Shown: piece by piece, positions 1-9,348 of the stretch
Position numbering within the stretch: the first letter of the stretch is position 1
How the letters are laid out: the number at the start of each line of letters is the position of its first letter
NCBI GenBank assembly: GCA_028277395.1
Contig: JANQGJ010000010.1
Span: forward strand, 1-64,000
Length of the DNA: 64,000 nucleotides
Reading direction: 5' to 3'
Source of the DNA: Bacteroidales bacterium
GTDB taxonomy: Bacteria; Bacteroidota; Bacteroidia; Bacteroidales; F082
The notes under the pieces: model-generated
Seen by the model: the letters and a program-made list of their open reading frames with translations, nothing else
Databases searched by the model: none
What the model was told of the DNA's origin: nothing
Program-made: the position numbers and the translations under genes

Positions 1-88
1 CGCTAAGAACCAACAGTTGTTGCCTTAGAGCACGTAGAAAAAATTATGCTTTTTATAATATTGATCTTTGAGGAGATAAGACTTTCAG

Positions 89-120
89 AAAAAAAAGCCC
101 GGATCTTATTGACCCGGGCT
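89..120 (-). terminator. Rho-independent terminator of the T9SS cargo gene
   Basis: A 7-bp perfect stem, AGCCCGG paired with CCGGGCT and separated by about 11 nt, lies just past the stop codon at 149. Read on the minus strand it is followed by a run of seven T. Position and polarity fit termination of the gene at 149-3385. Confidence 0.8.
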
Positions 121-148
121 ACTCAATCCTTAAACCATTAATTTATAG

Positions 149-3100
149 TTACTTAACTATTATTCTCTTAGTAATTATCCCATTGTCTGTGCGTAGCTGA
201 ACAACATAAGTACCTGGTGAATAGTTACTCACATCAATATGATGATTACCTGAACTTATGTTATGCACTGATACCAGGGATCCGTAAATATTAAATACCT
301 TCATATCATGTATTTTGCTAACCGATTTAATATTCATAATATTATCTGTTGGATTTGGATAAATTGTAACATAATTGTCAACATGGTTCTCATCAACCCT
401 AACGGTACCCCGATAAACATTAGCATAACTAAAATGATCAAGTCCGGCAGGATAACTGGTTCCAATGTAGGCAGCTTCATTTACCTCAACCATTTCATAC
501 TCAACACTATATTCATATCCTGTAGATGCATCCCAGCCTATCAGCTCAATCGGTGAGTTAATTTCATAACCACCATTAACTGCTTCATAGAAAGTATTCA
601 GGTCATTTTCCCATGCATTATCTGAGTCAATTACCATCGAACCTACCATAACACCATTACTGAAAGCAGCAATTTCATCACCGGTTTCAAATTCTTCGGT
701 ATTTATGTGGATAGTGTAAGTCCATCCGGCAGCATTACCTCCGGTGAATATAAAGTGAACAGGTTCGAGTGATGACCTGCTTATTTGAGCAGATTTTTTG
801 GAAGCAGGATATGTTAATGTTGCTCCGGCATTCATTTTAATTTTATAACCTTCTGCAGGAGATAACGTTCCAATATTATCTGTCCAGACAACATTATCAT
901 CATGAAGTCTGTTACCATCACTATCCATTACCCAGTCAAGATCACTTAAAATACCGTTAAATGCTGTTCGCGCATTATCCCAGTCAGCCGGGGTTGCACT
1001 GTAAGGAAAATAAGGTATATAGTAAATACCTGCTGATGGAAATGTTATAGAATTATTACCGGGTATTACCATATATTCTGACATTTCAAAACTATAAGCT
1101 CCCTCAAGATAAAGCTGATATCCTTCCAGGAGTTCCCAGTCGAATGATCCCGGTGTAGTTGTAACAGGCTCCCAGTTTGATCCATCATGGGCAAGTCTAG
1201 TCGCACCGTCGTCTTCTACCCAGCTATTTGTAAGTGTAGTTGAGAATGATGCCACAGAAGGAGCAGCAAAATTATCCAGTAACATCAACATGTCATCAGC
1301 AGCAGCACTTTTCTCAATTGCTCTACCTATAAAATAATACCCCTGTGCAGTAAAGTCATATTCTATTGTGGTTGAAATTCTGGCTGCAAAAGTTATATCA
1401 TGCGTGGTAACAGCGTTTTGAACTACCACATCTTCACTTAACACTGTTGTGTAACCTGACTTTGTAAATCTGATATCATAAGTATTGGCAGGAACGTCAA
1501 ATGAATAAAGCCCACCACCTGCTGTTGTAGTAGTATACAATACTGCCTGTGTATAGATATTAAGAACTTCAACAGTAACTCCGTCAACAGTACCAAGATT
1601 ATCAGAAACAGTACCGTTAAGTGTTAGTGTAGGAGCATCCCAGTATATATTCAGATAACTGATATGTCCTCCGGAAGGATCAGGGAAAGTAGTTCCTGAA
1701 TAAGTTCCAACACCGGGATTAAACCACCAGTTTAACGGAGTTTCATAAACTTCATCATGACTAATATCATAGGCCCAGAATTCCATATTGTGTCCTTGGG
1801 TAAAACCTGGTGATCCACCGGTAAACTCGCCATATGCCTTTAGAATATTAGTCGCAGAATTCTGATATACAGCTTCCTTTGTAAGTCTTAATGTACCAAC
1901 TCTTCTTCCTGGTTCGCCGCCTGTTCCAGCTTCATCTGTATCAAAGATCACTATTTCATCCCATGGTAGCAGATGACTTGGCCCGAATTTAGCCATTTCA
2001 ATGTAAATTGACCATTGATCACTTGCACTGCCTGTAATAGGTGTGTAGTTTGCAGATGTACCTGTTGGCAAAAGGTTGAAATTGATAGTTTCTGAAATGT
2101 CCTGATAGATCGTATAATCATCAATGGTATAATCATCATAACCCGTACTCGAAACCACAATATCATAAGTACCTCCATAGTAACTAAAACTATAGGTTCC
2201 GTCAGTATTTGATTCAGTGTTAAGTAATGTTAAGCCATCGGAAGAATACAACTTCACATCAACGTTTTGTGTATTAATTAAGGTAACAGTTGTTGCATCA
2301 AACACCTCACCAGATATGGTTCCGGTTTTCATTAATAAATCAGTGGAACCTGCAACAGTATTAGTTGAACCGTCATAATCAATAACCCTGCTGATTGTCT
2401 GACTTACATGATCAGGATACGAATATGTAAAATCCCAGGTACCATCAGGTATATCGCTTATGAGATACACACCTGAAGCATTCGTGTTATCTGAATATAC
2501 TGTACCATAAACAGTTGCAGAAACAGTAGCATTTTCAACCACAACCATACTACTTGTATTAATATCATATGCCTTAACAGTTCCTGTAAGATTACCTTTA
2601 CCACCTAAGTAAACTGTTTGTGTATAAGGCCCGCCAACTGCTGTCACAGTTTTATCAAATGTTTCTGTGCTGAATCCTGTTTTGCTGACTGTTACTGTAT
2701 AGTCATAATTATCAGTGTCAGTAGCTCCACCGGCGTAAAGGTCAAGTGTGTATGTACCATCAGTATTATCAGTAGCGGTGTACCCACCGGCAGTAACAGA
2801 TGCTCCTGTAACCGGGGTTGTACCGTCATCTTCCCAGATCGTAACTGTAATAGTTGCATTTGTTGGAATGGAACCGGCTGAACAGGTTATGTCAACATAA
2901 CAATAACTTGATGATCCGCTTGGAGGGAAAAACGCTCCGGTTGTTGTGGATCCAACATCTTCACTGGTTGGTGCATACCAGCTATTATGAAAATCAATGG
3001 CTTCACCATCACCCCATCCATACGCTACATATTCCGTTGTTTCACTTACATCGTAATATTTAAGGAAAAAGGGATTCCCAGGAGTGTAAAGCGCTGCTCC

Positions 3101-3385
3101 GCTATTATTATAACTATATGCTATTAACTGCGAACTTACCCAGTTACTGGCTGATGGAACAACAGTCAATGTCATTGTCCCTACCAAAGTACCACCATCG
3201 AAAATGGCTATCTCATCACCAACTTCAGGTGATCCCGTAGGAAGTGTAACACCATATATCCATAATTCAAGCAATGGTTGTCCACCATCACCATCTGGAT
3301 CGGTATAATATGCGGCATTTATATTAAGACTAAATATTGTTGTAAAAACTAACAACAATGTAGTAAACAAAGTAGTTTTTTTCAT
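149..3385 (-). CDS. Secreted multidomain protein with T9SS type A C-terminal sorting domain
   Basis: A 1078-residue secreted protein. Residues 1-24 form a signal peptide ending in NINA. The last ~70 residues are a T9SS type A sorting domain (YPNPTDN, then SPGTYVVQL and a basic end), so it should cross the outer membrane by type IX secretion. The body has carboxypeptidase-regulatory-like beta-sandwich segments (about 170-260, 265-350, 355-445 and 640-710). A module around D-E-I-x-x-F-D, followed by V-G-(T/S)-M/L, occurs three times, near residues 57, 475 and 930. No catalytic motif was seen, so an adhesive or structural surface role is inferred. It has its own terminator and appears monocistronic. 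Confidence 0.85.
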   Translation of the reverse strand: MKKTTLFTTLLLVFTTIFSLNINAAYYTDPDGDGGQPLLELWIYGVTLPTGSPEVGDEIAIFDGGTLVGTMTLTVVPSASNWVSSQLIAYSYNNSGAALYTPGNPFFLKYYDVSETTEYVAYGWGDGEAIDFHNSWYAPTSEDVGSTTTGAFFPPSGSSSYCYVDITCSAGSIPTNATITVTIWEDDGTTPVTGASVTAGGYTATDNTDGTYTLDLYAGGATDTDNYDYTVTVSKTGFSTETFDKTVTAVGGPYTQTVYLGGKGNLTGTVKAYDINTSSMVVVENATVSATVYGTVYSDNTNASGVYLISDIPDGTWDFTYSYPDHVSQTISRVIDYDGSTNTVAGSTDLLMKTGTISGEVFDATTVTLINTQNVDVKLYSSDGLTLLNTESNTDGTYSFSYYGGTYDIVVSSTGYDDYTIDDYTIYQDISETINFNLLPTGTSANYTPITGSASDQWSIYIEMAKFGPSHLLPWDEIVIFDTDEAGTGGEPGRRVGTLRLTKEAVYQNSATNILKAYGEFTGGSPGFTQGHNMEFWAYDISHDEVYETPLNWWFNPGVGTYSGTTFPDPSGGHISYLNIYWDAPTLTLNGTVSDNLGTVDGVTVEVLNIYTQAVLYTTTTAGGGLYSFDVPANTYDIRFTKSGYTTVLSEDVVVQNAVTTHDITFAARISTTIEYDFTAQGYYFIGRAIEKSAAADDMLMLLDNFAAPSVASFSTTLTNSWVEDDGATRLAHDGSNWEPVTTTPGSFDWELLEGYQLYLEGAYSFEMSEYMVIPGNNSITFPSAGIYYIPYFPYSATPADWDNARTAFNGILSDLDWVMDSDGNRLHDDNVVWTDNIGTLSPAEGYKIKMNAGATLTYPASKKSAQISRSSLEPVHFIFTGGNAAGWTYTIHINTEEFETGDEIAAFSNGVMVGSMVIDSDNAWENDLNTFYEAVNGGYEINSPIELIGWDASTGYEYSVEYEMVEVNEAAYIGTSYPAGLDHFSYANVYRGTVRVDENHVDNYVTIYPNPTDNIMNIKSVSKIHDMKVFNIYGSLVSVHNISSGNHHIDVSNYSPGTYVVQLRTDNGIITKRIIVK

Positions 3386-3604
3386 TTTATATTTAGATTT
3401 AGTGGCTAAACGTAGTTTATAATGATTCTAAATTAGTTACCATACCTTTCCGTAAACGTGGTGAAAAAGCAAATTATCTATCTGGCAATCAAATTGTTAA
3501 ATTGTATATATTTATACTGATTGTTATCAAGGTCAAATTTACAAAACAGATTTGCATTGTATTGGACAAAATTCACCATACCAGGATATGATTACCGGAA
3601 ATGG

Positions 3605-4435
3605 TTAAAGTATTCGAAGTTTCAGATCTTCAGAGTCTGCTTGCGTTAAAAACTGGGTTGGTGAGAATCCTGAGAATTGTTTAAACTCATTTACCAAATG
3701 TGCCTGATCATAAAAATTGCATTCGTATGCTAACTGAGACCAGTTAATATTATTCTGATTTAGTACAATTCCGGCTACCCTGATAAATCTGGTTATACGA
3801 TGCAGGATTTTAGGAGAAATTCCTACTTTCTTTTTGAACAGTGTAATTAAATGTTTGTTAGTAACTTTTGCTTCATGGCTTAGTTTTGTTATTGATATGT
3901 TATTTTTACCAGACAATAACTTTTTTACCGTAACATCTACAATACCTGAAACACCCAGCAAAGTATCAGTTTTTATAAGCAAATAATAATCCAATGCCCT
4001 TTTGACTTCATCAGCTCCATCTGTCTCAAGCAGAGTTTTTAGCAAATCATCAGACTCTCCATCAACAACATCACTTAGCTGAAAAAACTGATCTTTATAT
4101 TTGATCATTGGAGTCTTTAGGAAATGAAAAGCACCATTTTGTCTGAACTTAATTCCATATAAGCTGTTTTCATCTTCAAAATAGATGTCATAATGTCTGG
4201 TCTGTGGCCCGATCAGTATATTATCACTAAAATCTAAATATTCATTATTGTGAAAATCAATACGAGTATTTTTCCCTACATTAAAAATAATACTGGCACA
4301 TCCATCAGGCAGAACTCTTATATTTTGTTTTCCACTTTTTTCTAACCAATAGTAATCAACTATCTTACTTAAACACGGGTGAGGTTTTATCCTGATAACC
4401 ATTTCTGAAAATTCCAAATTCTTACTAAGCTTCAA
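3605..4435 (-). CDS. AraC-family transcriptional regulator
   Basis: A 276-residue regulator. The C-terminal ~95 residues form the double helix-turn-helix of AraC/XylS proteins: a first HTH around HEAKVTNKHLITLFKKKVG and a second containing WSQLAYECNFYDQAHLVNEF, then the typical FSGFSPTQF ending. The N-terminal ~150 residues (HPCLSKIVDYYWLEKSG, then LPDGCASIIFN) resemble the DUF6597-type sensing domain common in Bacteroidota. It is transcribed divergently from the propeller/redox locus starting at 4746 and shares a 310-bp intergenic region with it, so local control of that locus is plausible but unproven. The effector is unknown. Confidence 0.88.
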   Translation of the reverse strand: MKLSKNLEFSEMVIRIKPHPCLSKIVDYYWLEKSGKQNIRVLPDGCASIIFNVGKNTRIDFHNNEYLDFSDNILIGPQTRHYDIYFEDENSLYGIKFRQNGAFHFLKTPMIKYKDQFFQLSDVVDGESDDLLKTLLETDGADEVKRALDYYLLIKTDTLLGVSGIVDVTVKKLLSGKNNISITKLSHEAKVTNKHLITLFKKKVGISPKILHRITRFIRVAGIVLNQNNINWSQLAYECNFYDQAHLVNEFKQFSGFSPTQFLTQADSEDLKLRIL

Positions 4436-4745
4436 TTATTAACTAATTTAAAGCCATAAAATACATATAATTGAACATGCGCAAGTTACAATTTTTTTTA
4501 GTTAAACGAATTCCTATTTTGGGAAAAATTCTTACACAAAACAAACTCATTTTCTTTTACTATTACAAAAATCGCTAATAATTAATATTTTACAAGGAAT
4601 TTAATCATTTTTCAAAGATTTCAAATCGTCACCAGTGTATGTAAACCTTAATAAGAAGGATTTTAAATTGTTGTATAATAATATATTTAAGTATAATAAT
4701 ATGTAAATTTGGCCGTATGTATTATAAACTATATTACAGAACAAA
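4436..4745 (+). promoter_or_regulatory. Divergent intergenic region with a possible -7 box at 4704-4711
   Basis: This 310-bp AT-rich gap lies between the AraC-type gene and the first propeller gene. TAAATTTG at 4704-4711 matches the Bacteroidota -7 consensus TAnnTTTG and lies 35 nt upstream of the ATG at 4746. I see no -33 TTG/TTTG at the usual 17-23-nt spacing; the nearest TTG, at 4671-4673, is 30 nt away. That would suit an activator-dependent promoter. No terminator or RNA gene was seen. Confidence 0.35.
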
Positions 4746-5972
4746 ATGAAAATAAAGAATATAGCACTTATAGTTGTTACCCTGCTCGTATATCAATTGG
4801 AAATATCGGCTCAGGAAATTGCACAGTGGAGAGGACAGAATCGTGATGGTATTTACAATGAAACCGGATTGTTAAAAGAATGGCCCAAAGGTGGACCTAA
4901 ACTATTATGGCATTATGACAATCTTGGGCCGGGACATGCATCAGCTGCTGTTACAGATGATTTAATTTTTACTGCCGGCACCATGGAAAACGGACAGGGA
5001 TTTGTTATAGCACTCGATCATAATGGTGTTGTTCAATGGCAAAGTGACATAGGTAAAGAATGGATGGAAAACTTTGAAGGTATAAGATCAACTCCGTTAA
5101 TATATCATGAAAAAGTATATATATTAACTTCTTATGGTGAACTTAATTGTCTGGATAGTAAATCAGGAGACTTACTTTGGAAGACAGATGTTTTCAAAGA
5201 TTATGACGGGAGAAACATAAGATGGGGAATAACAGAAAACCTGCTTATTGATGGCCAAATGCTGTTCGTAACTCCGGGGGGTGAGAAGGATAATATCATT
5301 GCACTTGATAAAGATACAGGAAAACTAATTTGGGTATCAGAAGGTATGAAGGAGGTAAGTGCTTATTGCTCACCGGCAATTTTTGAAATAAAAGGGATGA
5401 AAATTTTTGTAACTCAAACTGCCGAATCAATTATTGGGTTAAATGCTAAAAACGGTGAATTATTATGGACATTCGATCACCCAAACAGGTGGTCGGTTCA
5501 GGCAAATACTCCAATATACAATGATGGAATGCTCTATTGTTTCAGTGGATATGGCAAAGGTGGAGTTATGTTACAAATCTCAGATGATGGAAAAAGCATC
5601 ACAAAAGTGTGGGAAGACGAATATCTGGATTCCAAAATGGGTGGAGCCGTATTAATAGATGGTAGAATTTATGGGTCCGGCGACAACAATAAAGATTGGT
5701 TTTGTTTAGATTGGGCAACAGGAAGGGTACTTTATTCAAATGATATGCTCAAAGTAGGCAATATTATTTACGCTGATGGTTTGTTGTATTGCTACGGAAC
5801 GGGTGGAAAAGTTGGTATTGTAGATCCAAAAACAGATGACTTCAATGTTATCAGTTCGTTTGAGGTTCCATTTGGCGAAAAATATCACTGGGCTCATTTG
5901 GTAATTGATAATAAGCGACTGTATGTGAGACACGGAACCTCACTAATGGTCTATGATATCTCTGCAAATTAA
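4746..5972 (+). CDS. Secreted PQQ-like beta-propeller protein
   Basis: A 408-residue exported protein with a signal peptide ending in EISAQ (residues 1-23). It begins with the module QWRGQNRDGI and TGLLKEWPKGGPKLLW, typical of PQQ-like (BamB-type) propellers, and then has repeated blades of the form A-L-D-x-x-T-G-x-L-x-W (such as ALDKDTGKLIW and GLNAKNGELLW). No lipobox is evident, so it is probably periplasmic. The family is named by resemblance to quinoprotein dehydrogenases; real PQQ or metal binding cannot be judged here. It is the first of five related propellers between here and 24533, and the next gene starts 124 nt downstream on the same strand. Confidence 0.85.
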   Translation: MKIKNIALIVVTLLVYQLEISAQEIAQWRGQNRDGIYNETGLLKEWPKGGPKLLWHYDNLGPGHASAAVTDDLIFTAGTMENGQGFVIALDHNGVVQWQSDIGKEWMENFEGIRSTPLIYHEKVYILTSYGELNCLDSKSGDLLWKTDVFKDYDGRNIRWGITENLLIDGQMLFVTPGGEKDNIIALDKDTGKLIWVSEGMKEVSAYCSPAIFEIKGMKIFVTQTAESIIGLNAKNGELLWTFDHPNRWSVQANTPIYNDGMLYCFSGYGKGGVMLQISDDGKSITKVWEDEYLDSKMGGAVLIDGRIYGSGDNNKDWFCLDWATGRVLYSNDMLKVGNIIYADGLLYCYGTGGKVGIVDPKTDDFNVISSFEVPFGEKYHWAHLVIDNKRLYVRHGTSLMVYDISAN

Positions 5973-6096
5973 GGTCTGTCTAAATTATAATTGAACTACA
6001 TAAATTTGATTTACAGACAGGCTGAAAATTGAGGGTACCTGTCGATCGCTTATTTCAAAATCTTGTTTCTATCATCCGGAATATTGAGGAATTGTT

Positions 6097-7530
6097 ATGA
6101 TTATCGATAGAAATGAAAAATACATTATAATTATTTCATTTATTGTAGGATGTACTTTCCTGGGATACTGGATATTACATGACCCGGTTAAGGACTTTAA
6201 AGCAAGTTTACCGGGAATGGATAACAGACCTGACAGCATTTCTGATGACATTGAGAATGTTGCAATCGGAGAAACTTTTATAAAACTTGCCGAAGACTAT
6301 AACCCTGAATCTACATTTGACTGGCCCGGTTTTAGAGGAAGCTCAAGAGATAACATCAGTTTTGAAAACACTCCCCTGATAGATAATTTCCATGATGATA
6401 AACCTGAAATTATCTGGAAGGTTGACCTTGGTGAAGGACATGCTGCACCGGCAATTTTCAACGGTAAAGTTTATTTACTTGACTATATTGAGGAAGAAAA
6501 AGCAGATGCTCTGAGGTGTTTCTCTCTTGAAACCGGAACTGAACTTTGGCAACGAAAATACAACGTGCATATCAAACGTAATCATGGAATGTCAAGAACT
6601 ATACCTGCAGTAAATGAGAACTATGTCGTTACAATTGGTCCAAAAGGGCATGTTATGTGTACAAATCCTGATAATGGTGAATTATACTGGGGTATTGATC
6701 TCATAAAGGATTACAAGACTGAAATCCCATTCTGGTACACAGGTCAGTGTCCGTTGATAGAAAATGACATTGCCATCATTGCTCCGGGAGGCACTTCACT
6801 AATTATTGCTGTTGACTGTAAAACAGGTAATATACTTTGGAAAACCCCAAATCCTGATAACTGGGGGATGTCGCACTCATCGGTTATGCCAATGACCCTG
6901 GATAACAAAAAGATGTATATTTATGCTGCAATTGGTGGCATTTGCGGCATCTCAGCCGAAGGAAATGACGCAGGGAAAATTCTGTGGAAAATAACCGATT
7001 TTGCACCAAACGTTGTTGCTCCTTCACCACTCATTCTCGATGAAGGTAAGATATTTATGACGGCAGGATATGGAGCCGGATCAATTCTCTTTAAAGTGGA
7101 GACTAATGGTGATGAATATAAAACTTCTGTCCTGCAAATGTATAAACCAAAGAAAGGAATCGCTTCAGAACAACAAACACCAATTTTATTTAATGGACAT
7201 ATATTTACCATTCTTCCAAAAGATGCAGGCTCCAACAGAAACCAGTTTGTCTGCTGTAATGTTGACAATTGTGAGGAAATATTATGGACAAGTGGAAAGA
7301 CAAACAGGTATGGCCTGGGTCCGTATATGATCGCTGATAATAAATTCTACATACTGAAAGATGATGGTAACCTTTCAATTGCTGAAGCATCAACAGATGG
7401 ATTCAAACTACTTAGTAAAACTAAAATTTTAAATGGACATGATGCCTGGGGACCACTGGCAATTGCTGATGGTAAATTACTAATGAGAGACTCCAAACAA
7501 ATGGTATGTGTGGATATTCGAAAAAACTAA
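6097..7530 (+). CDS. Membrane-anchored PQQ-like beta-propeller protein
   Basis: A 477-residue protein with one hydrophobic segment near the N-terminus (about residues 8-27, IIIISFIVGCTFLGYWIL) and no obvious cleavage site, consistent with a signal anchor that leaves the propeller in the periplasm. After a ~45-residue linker comes the module FDWPGFRGSSRDNISF and then propeller blades with T-G-x-x-L-W turns (SLETGTELWQRKY, CKTGNILWKTP). It is a paralogue of the proteins at 4746 and 23313. The following NHL-type gene starts 12 nt after its stop, suggesting one operon. Any ligand or enzymatic activity is unknown. Confidence 0.83.
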   Translation: MIIDRNEKYIIIISFIVGCTFLGYWILHDPVKDFKASLPGMDNRPDSISDDIENVAIGETFIKLAEDYNPESTFDWPGFRGSSRDNISFENTPLIDNFHDDKPEIIWKVDLGEGHAAPAIFNGKVYLLDYIEEEKADALRCFSLETGTELWQRKYNVHIKRNHGMSRTIPAVNENYVVTIGPKGHVMCTNPDNGELYWGIDLIKDYKTEIPFWYTGQCPLIENDIAIIAPGGTSLIIAVDCKTGNILWKTPNPDNWGMSHSSVMPMTLDNKKMYIYAAIGGICGISAEGNDAGKILWKITDFAPNVVAPSPLILDEGKIFMTAGYGAGSILFKVETNGDEYKTSVLQMYKPKKGIASEQQTPILFNGHIFTILPKDAGSNRNQFVCCNVDNCEEILWTSGKTNRYGLGPYMIADNKFYILKDDGNLSIAEASTDGFKLLSKTKILNGHDAWGPLAIADGKLLMRDSKQMVCVDIRKN

Positions 7531-7542
7531 AATATTACTACT

Positions 7543-8514
7543 ATGAACAACAGAATTATAGTCACATTTGGAATAATCATCATAGTTATAATAATAGCAT
7601 TGATGATGTCAGATTTTTTTAGTGATGAAAGGAATAACAGTAACACGTTTGAATACAACCTTGATGAGTTGGGCAAAACTGATGATAGTATTCAATATTC
7701 TGAAACGTTAATAATACAGCCGGGGTTAAAAACAATAAGAGGGATTGCCGTTGATAATGATGATCACATTTATATAACCGGTGATGGAGGAGTTGAGATT
7801 TATACCCCTGACGGGGAACCCTACCATAATTTCGAAACAGAGACAAATTCTTCATGTATTGCCGTTGATAATGATAAAAACATTTTTCTTGGAATTGTTG
7901 ACGGGATTGAGGTACGGAACAGCACAGGTAATTTGACAGGTAAATGGGATTCATTCAACGAAAAAACTGTTATCACAAGTATAGCCTTACAAGATACAGG
8001 TGTATTTATTTCAGATGCAGGTAATAAAATAGTTTACAAATACAATTATGGTGGTGATTTAATACAGGAAATAGGAGAAAAAGACAGTATTGCCGGAATT
8101 CAGGGATTTGTAATACCAAGTCCGTATTTCGATGTTGCTGTCGGAAGAGATAGAGAAATTTGGGCTGTAAATTCGGGAAGACACCAGCTTGAGGCATATT
8201 CCCCTGATGGTAGATTAATCTCATCATGGAAAAAGAGCTCGATGCGACCTGAAGGATTCAGCGGATGTTGTAACCCTTCTCACATTGCCATAATGTCTGA
8301 CGGTGCATTCGTTACAAGTGAAAAAGGTATTGTCAGGATAAAAATACATGAACCTTCAGGAAAGTACAGGTGTATGGTTGCCGAATCAGATCAGTTTGAA
8401 AAAGGCACAAAAGGTCTTGATCTGGCTGTTGACTCAAAAGACCGTATTATTGTTCTGGATCCTGTGAGAAATTTAATCAGATTATTTGAACTAAACGAAA
8501 ACCAGAATGAATAA
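7543..8514 (+). CDS. Membrane-anchored NHL-type (six-bladed) beta-propeller protein
   Basis: A 323-residue protein. Residues 4-23 (RIIVTFGIIIIVIIIALMM) form an N-terminal transmembrane anchor. The rest has NHL/6-bladed propeller blades, with repeated I-A-V-D-x-D or V-D-S-K-D turns followed by I-x-V-x-D: GIAVDNDDHIYITGDGG, CIAVDNDKNIFLG, VGRDREIWAVN and LAVDSKDRIIVLD. It contains a CC pair (GFSGCCNP) near residue 243. It overlaps the next small gene by 8 nt, so the two are probably translationally coupled. NHL propellers usually bind proteins, glycans or peptides; the partner here is unknown. Confidence 0.8.
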   Translation: MNNRIIVTFGIIIIVIIIALMMSDFFSDERNNSNTFEYNLDELGKTDDSIQYSETLIIQPGLKTIRGIAVDNDDHIYITGDGGVEIYTPDGEPYHNFETETNSSCIAVDNDKNIFLGIVDGIEVRNSTGNLTGKWDSFNEKTVITSIALQDTGVFISDAGNKIVYKYNYGGDLIQEIGEKDSIAGIQGFVIPSPYFDVAVGRDREIWAVNSGRHQLEAYSPDGRLISSWKKSSMRPEGFSGCCNPSHIAIMSDGAFVTSEKGIVRIKIHEPSGKYRCMVAESDQFEKGTKGLDLAVDSKDRIIVLDPVRNLIRLFELNENQNE

Positions 8515-8740
8515 ACTATCACGCAAAGAGTTTATAGTGAAAAGCTTAAGACTTGCTTCTTTCACTTTTTTGTTTTCAGTTAGTGGTTATCTGATTTTTC
8601 GTAAAGAATCGGATGAAACATGTAATACTGATTTCATGTGTGACAGGTGTAGTAAACTGAAAAAATGTAAACTGCCTGAAGCAAAAAAATTCAATTCAAA
8701 AAAGAATGAGTTGAAAAAGAAACTAAACAGTAACACTTAA
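8507..8740 (+). CDS. Small Cys-rich membrane or exported protein of the redox locus
   Basis: A 77-residue protein I do not recognise. Residues 4-28 combine SRKEFIVKSLRLASF with a hydrophobic stretch (FTFLFSVSGYLIF). This resembles a Tat signal with RK in place of RR, or a plain membrane anchor. Four cysteines follow within 17 residues (CNTDFMCDRCSKLKKC, spacing C-x5-C-x2-C-x5-C), then a Lys-rich tail. The cysteines could bind one Fe-S cluster or zinc. It overlaps the upstream propeller gene by 8 nt and sits 17 nt before the Tat ferredoxin gene, which argues that it is real and works in the same electron path. Confidence 0.7.
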   Translation: MNKLSRKEFIVKSLRLASFTFLFSVSGYLIFRKESDETCNTDFMCDRCSKLKKCKLPEAKKFNSKKNELKKKLNSNT

Positions 8741-8757
8741 CTTTTAATGCCTGGCAT

Positions 8758-9348
8758 ATGAAAGAAGAAGGTACAAATAATGAAATAACCAGACGTAAGT
8801 TCCTGACTAATGCTCTACGGGCATCTGCAGGAATCGCAGTTGGCGGTCTTGCTGTTTATGTTGCAGGAAATTCAAATACAAAAGATCTGGTTTGGCAACT
8901 TGATCCAGCCAAATGTATTCAATGCGGGCAGTGTGTAACCAATTGCGTTGTTACTCCATCTGCCGTTAAATGTGTTCATGTTTTTGATATGTGCGGCTAC
9001 TGTGACTTATGTGGTGGGTATTTCAGAGCTGATGCCAAAGAACTTACAACAGCTGCTGAAAATCAGCTTTGTCCTACAGGTGCTATTGAACGAAAATTTG
9101 TTGAAGATCCGTTTTTCGAATATACTATAACTGAAGATCTCTGCATCGGGTGTGGTAAATGTGTTGCAGGTTGCGGAGCTTTTGGGAACGGTTCTTTACA
9201 GCTACAGGTCAGACATGATCTGTGTAAGAATTGTAACCAGTGTAATATTGCCCTTACATGCCCGGCAGATGCTTTTGAAAGAGTACCGGTTGATTCTGTT
9301 TCTATATTTAAAGGTTTCAGTGATATTGAATTTGTAAATAAATCGTAA
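8758..9348 (+). CDS. Tat-exported ferredoxin with several [4Fe-4S] clusters
   Basis: A 196-residue protein with a twin-arginine signal: TRRKFL at residues 11-16, followed by a moderately hydrophobic stretch (SAGIAVGGLAVYVAG). Cysteines fall into cluster patterns: C53-C56-C59-C63; C72, C79, C82, C85 and C105-P; C129-C132-C135-C139; and C156-C159-C162-C168. This layout suggests three or four [4Fe-4S] clusters, as in NapG/DmsB-like electron carriers. A Tat signal means that it folds with its clusters in the cytoplasm and is then exported. The stop is directly followed by the ATG of the NosR/NapH-type gene (9349), the classic partner for a periplasmic ferredoxin. A TatA/E gene lies at 46543. Confidence 0.88.
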   Translation: MKEEGTNNEITRRKFLTNALRASAGIAVGGLAVYVAGNSNTKDLVWQLDPAKCIQCGQCVTNCVVTPSAVKCVHVFDMCGYCDLCGGYFRADAKELTTAAENQLCPTGAIERKFVEDPFFEYTITEDLCIGCGKCVAGCGAFGNGSLQLQVRHDLCKNCNQCNIALTCPADAFERVPVDSVSIFKGFSDIEFVNKS

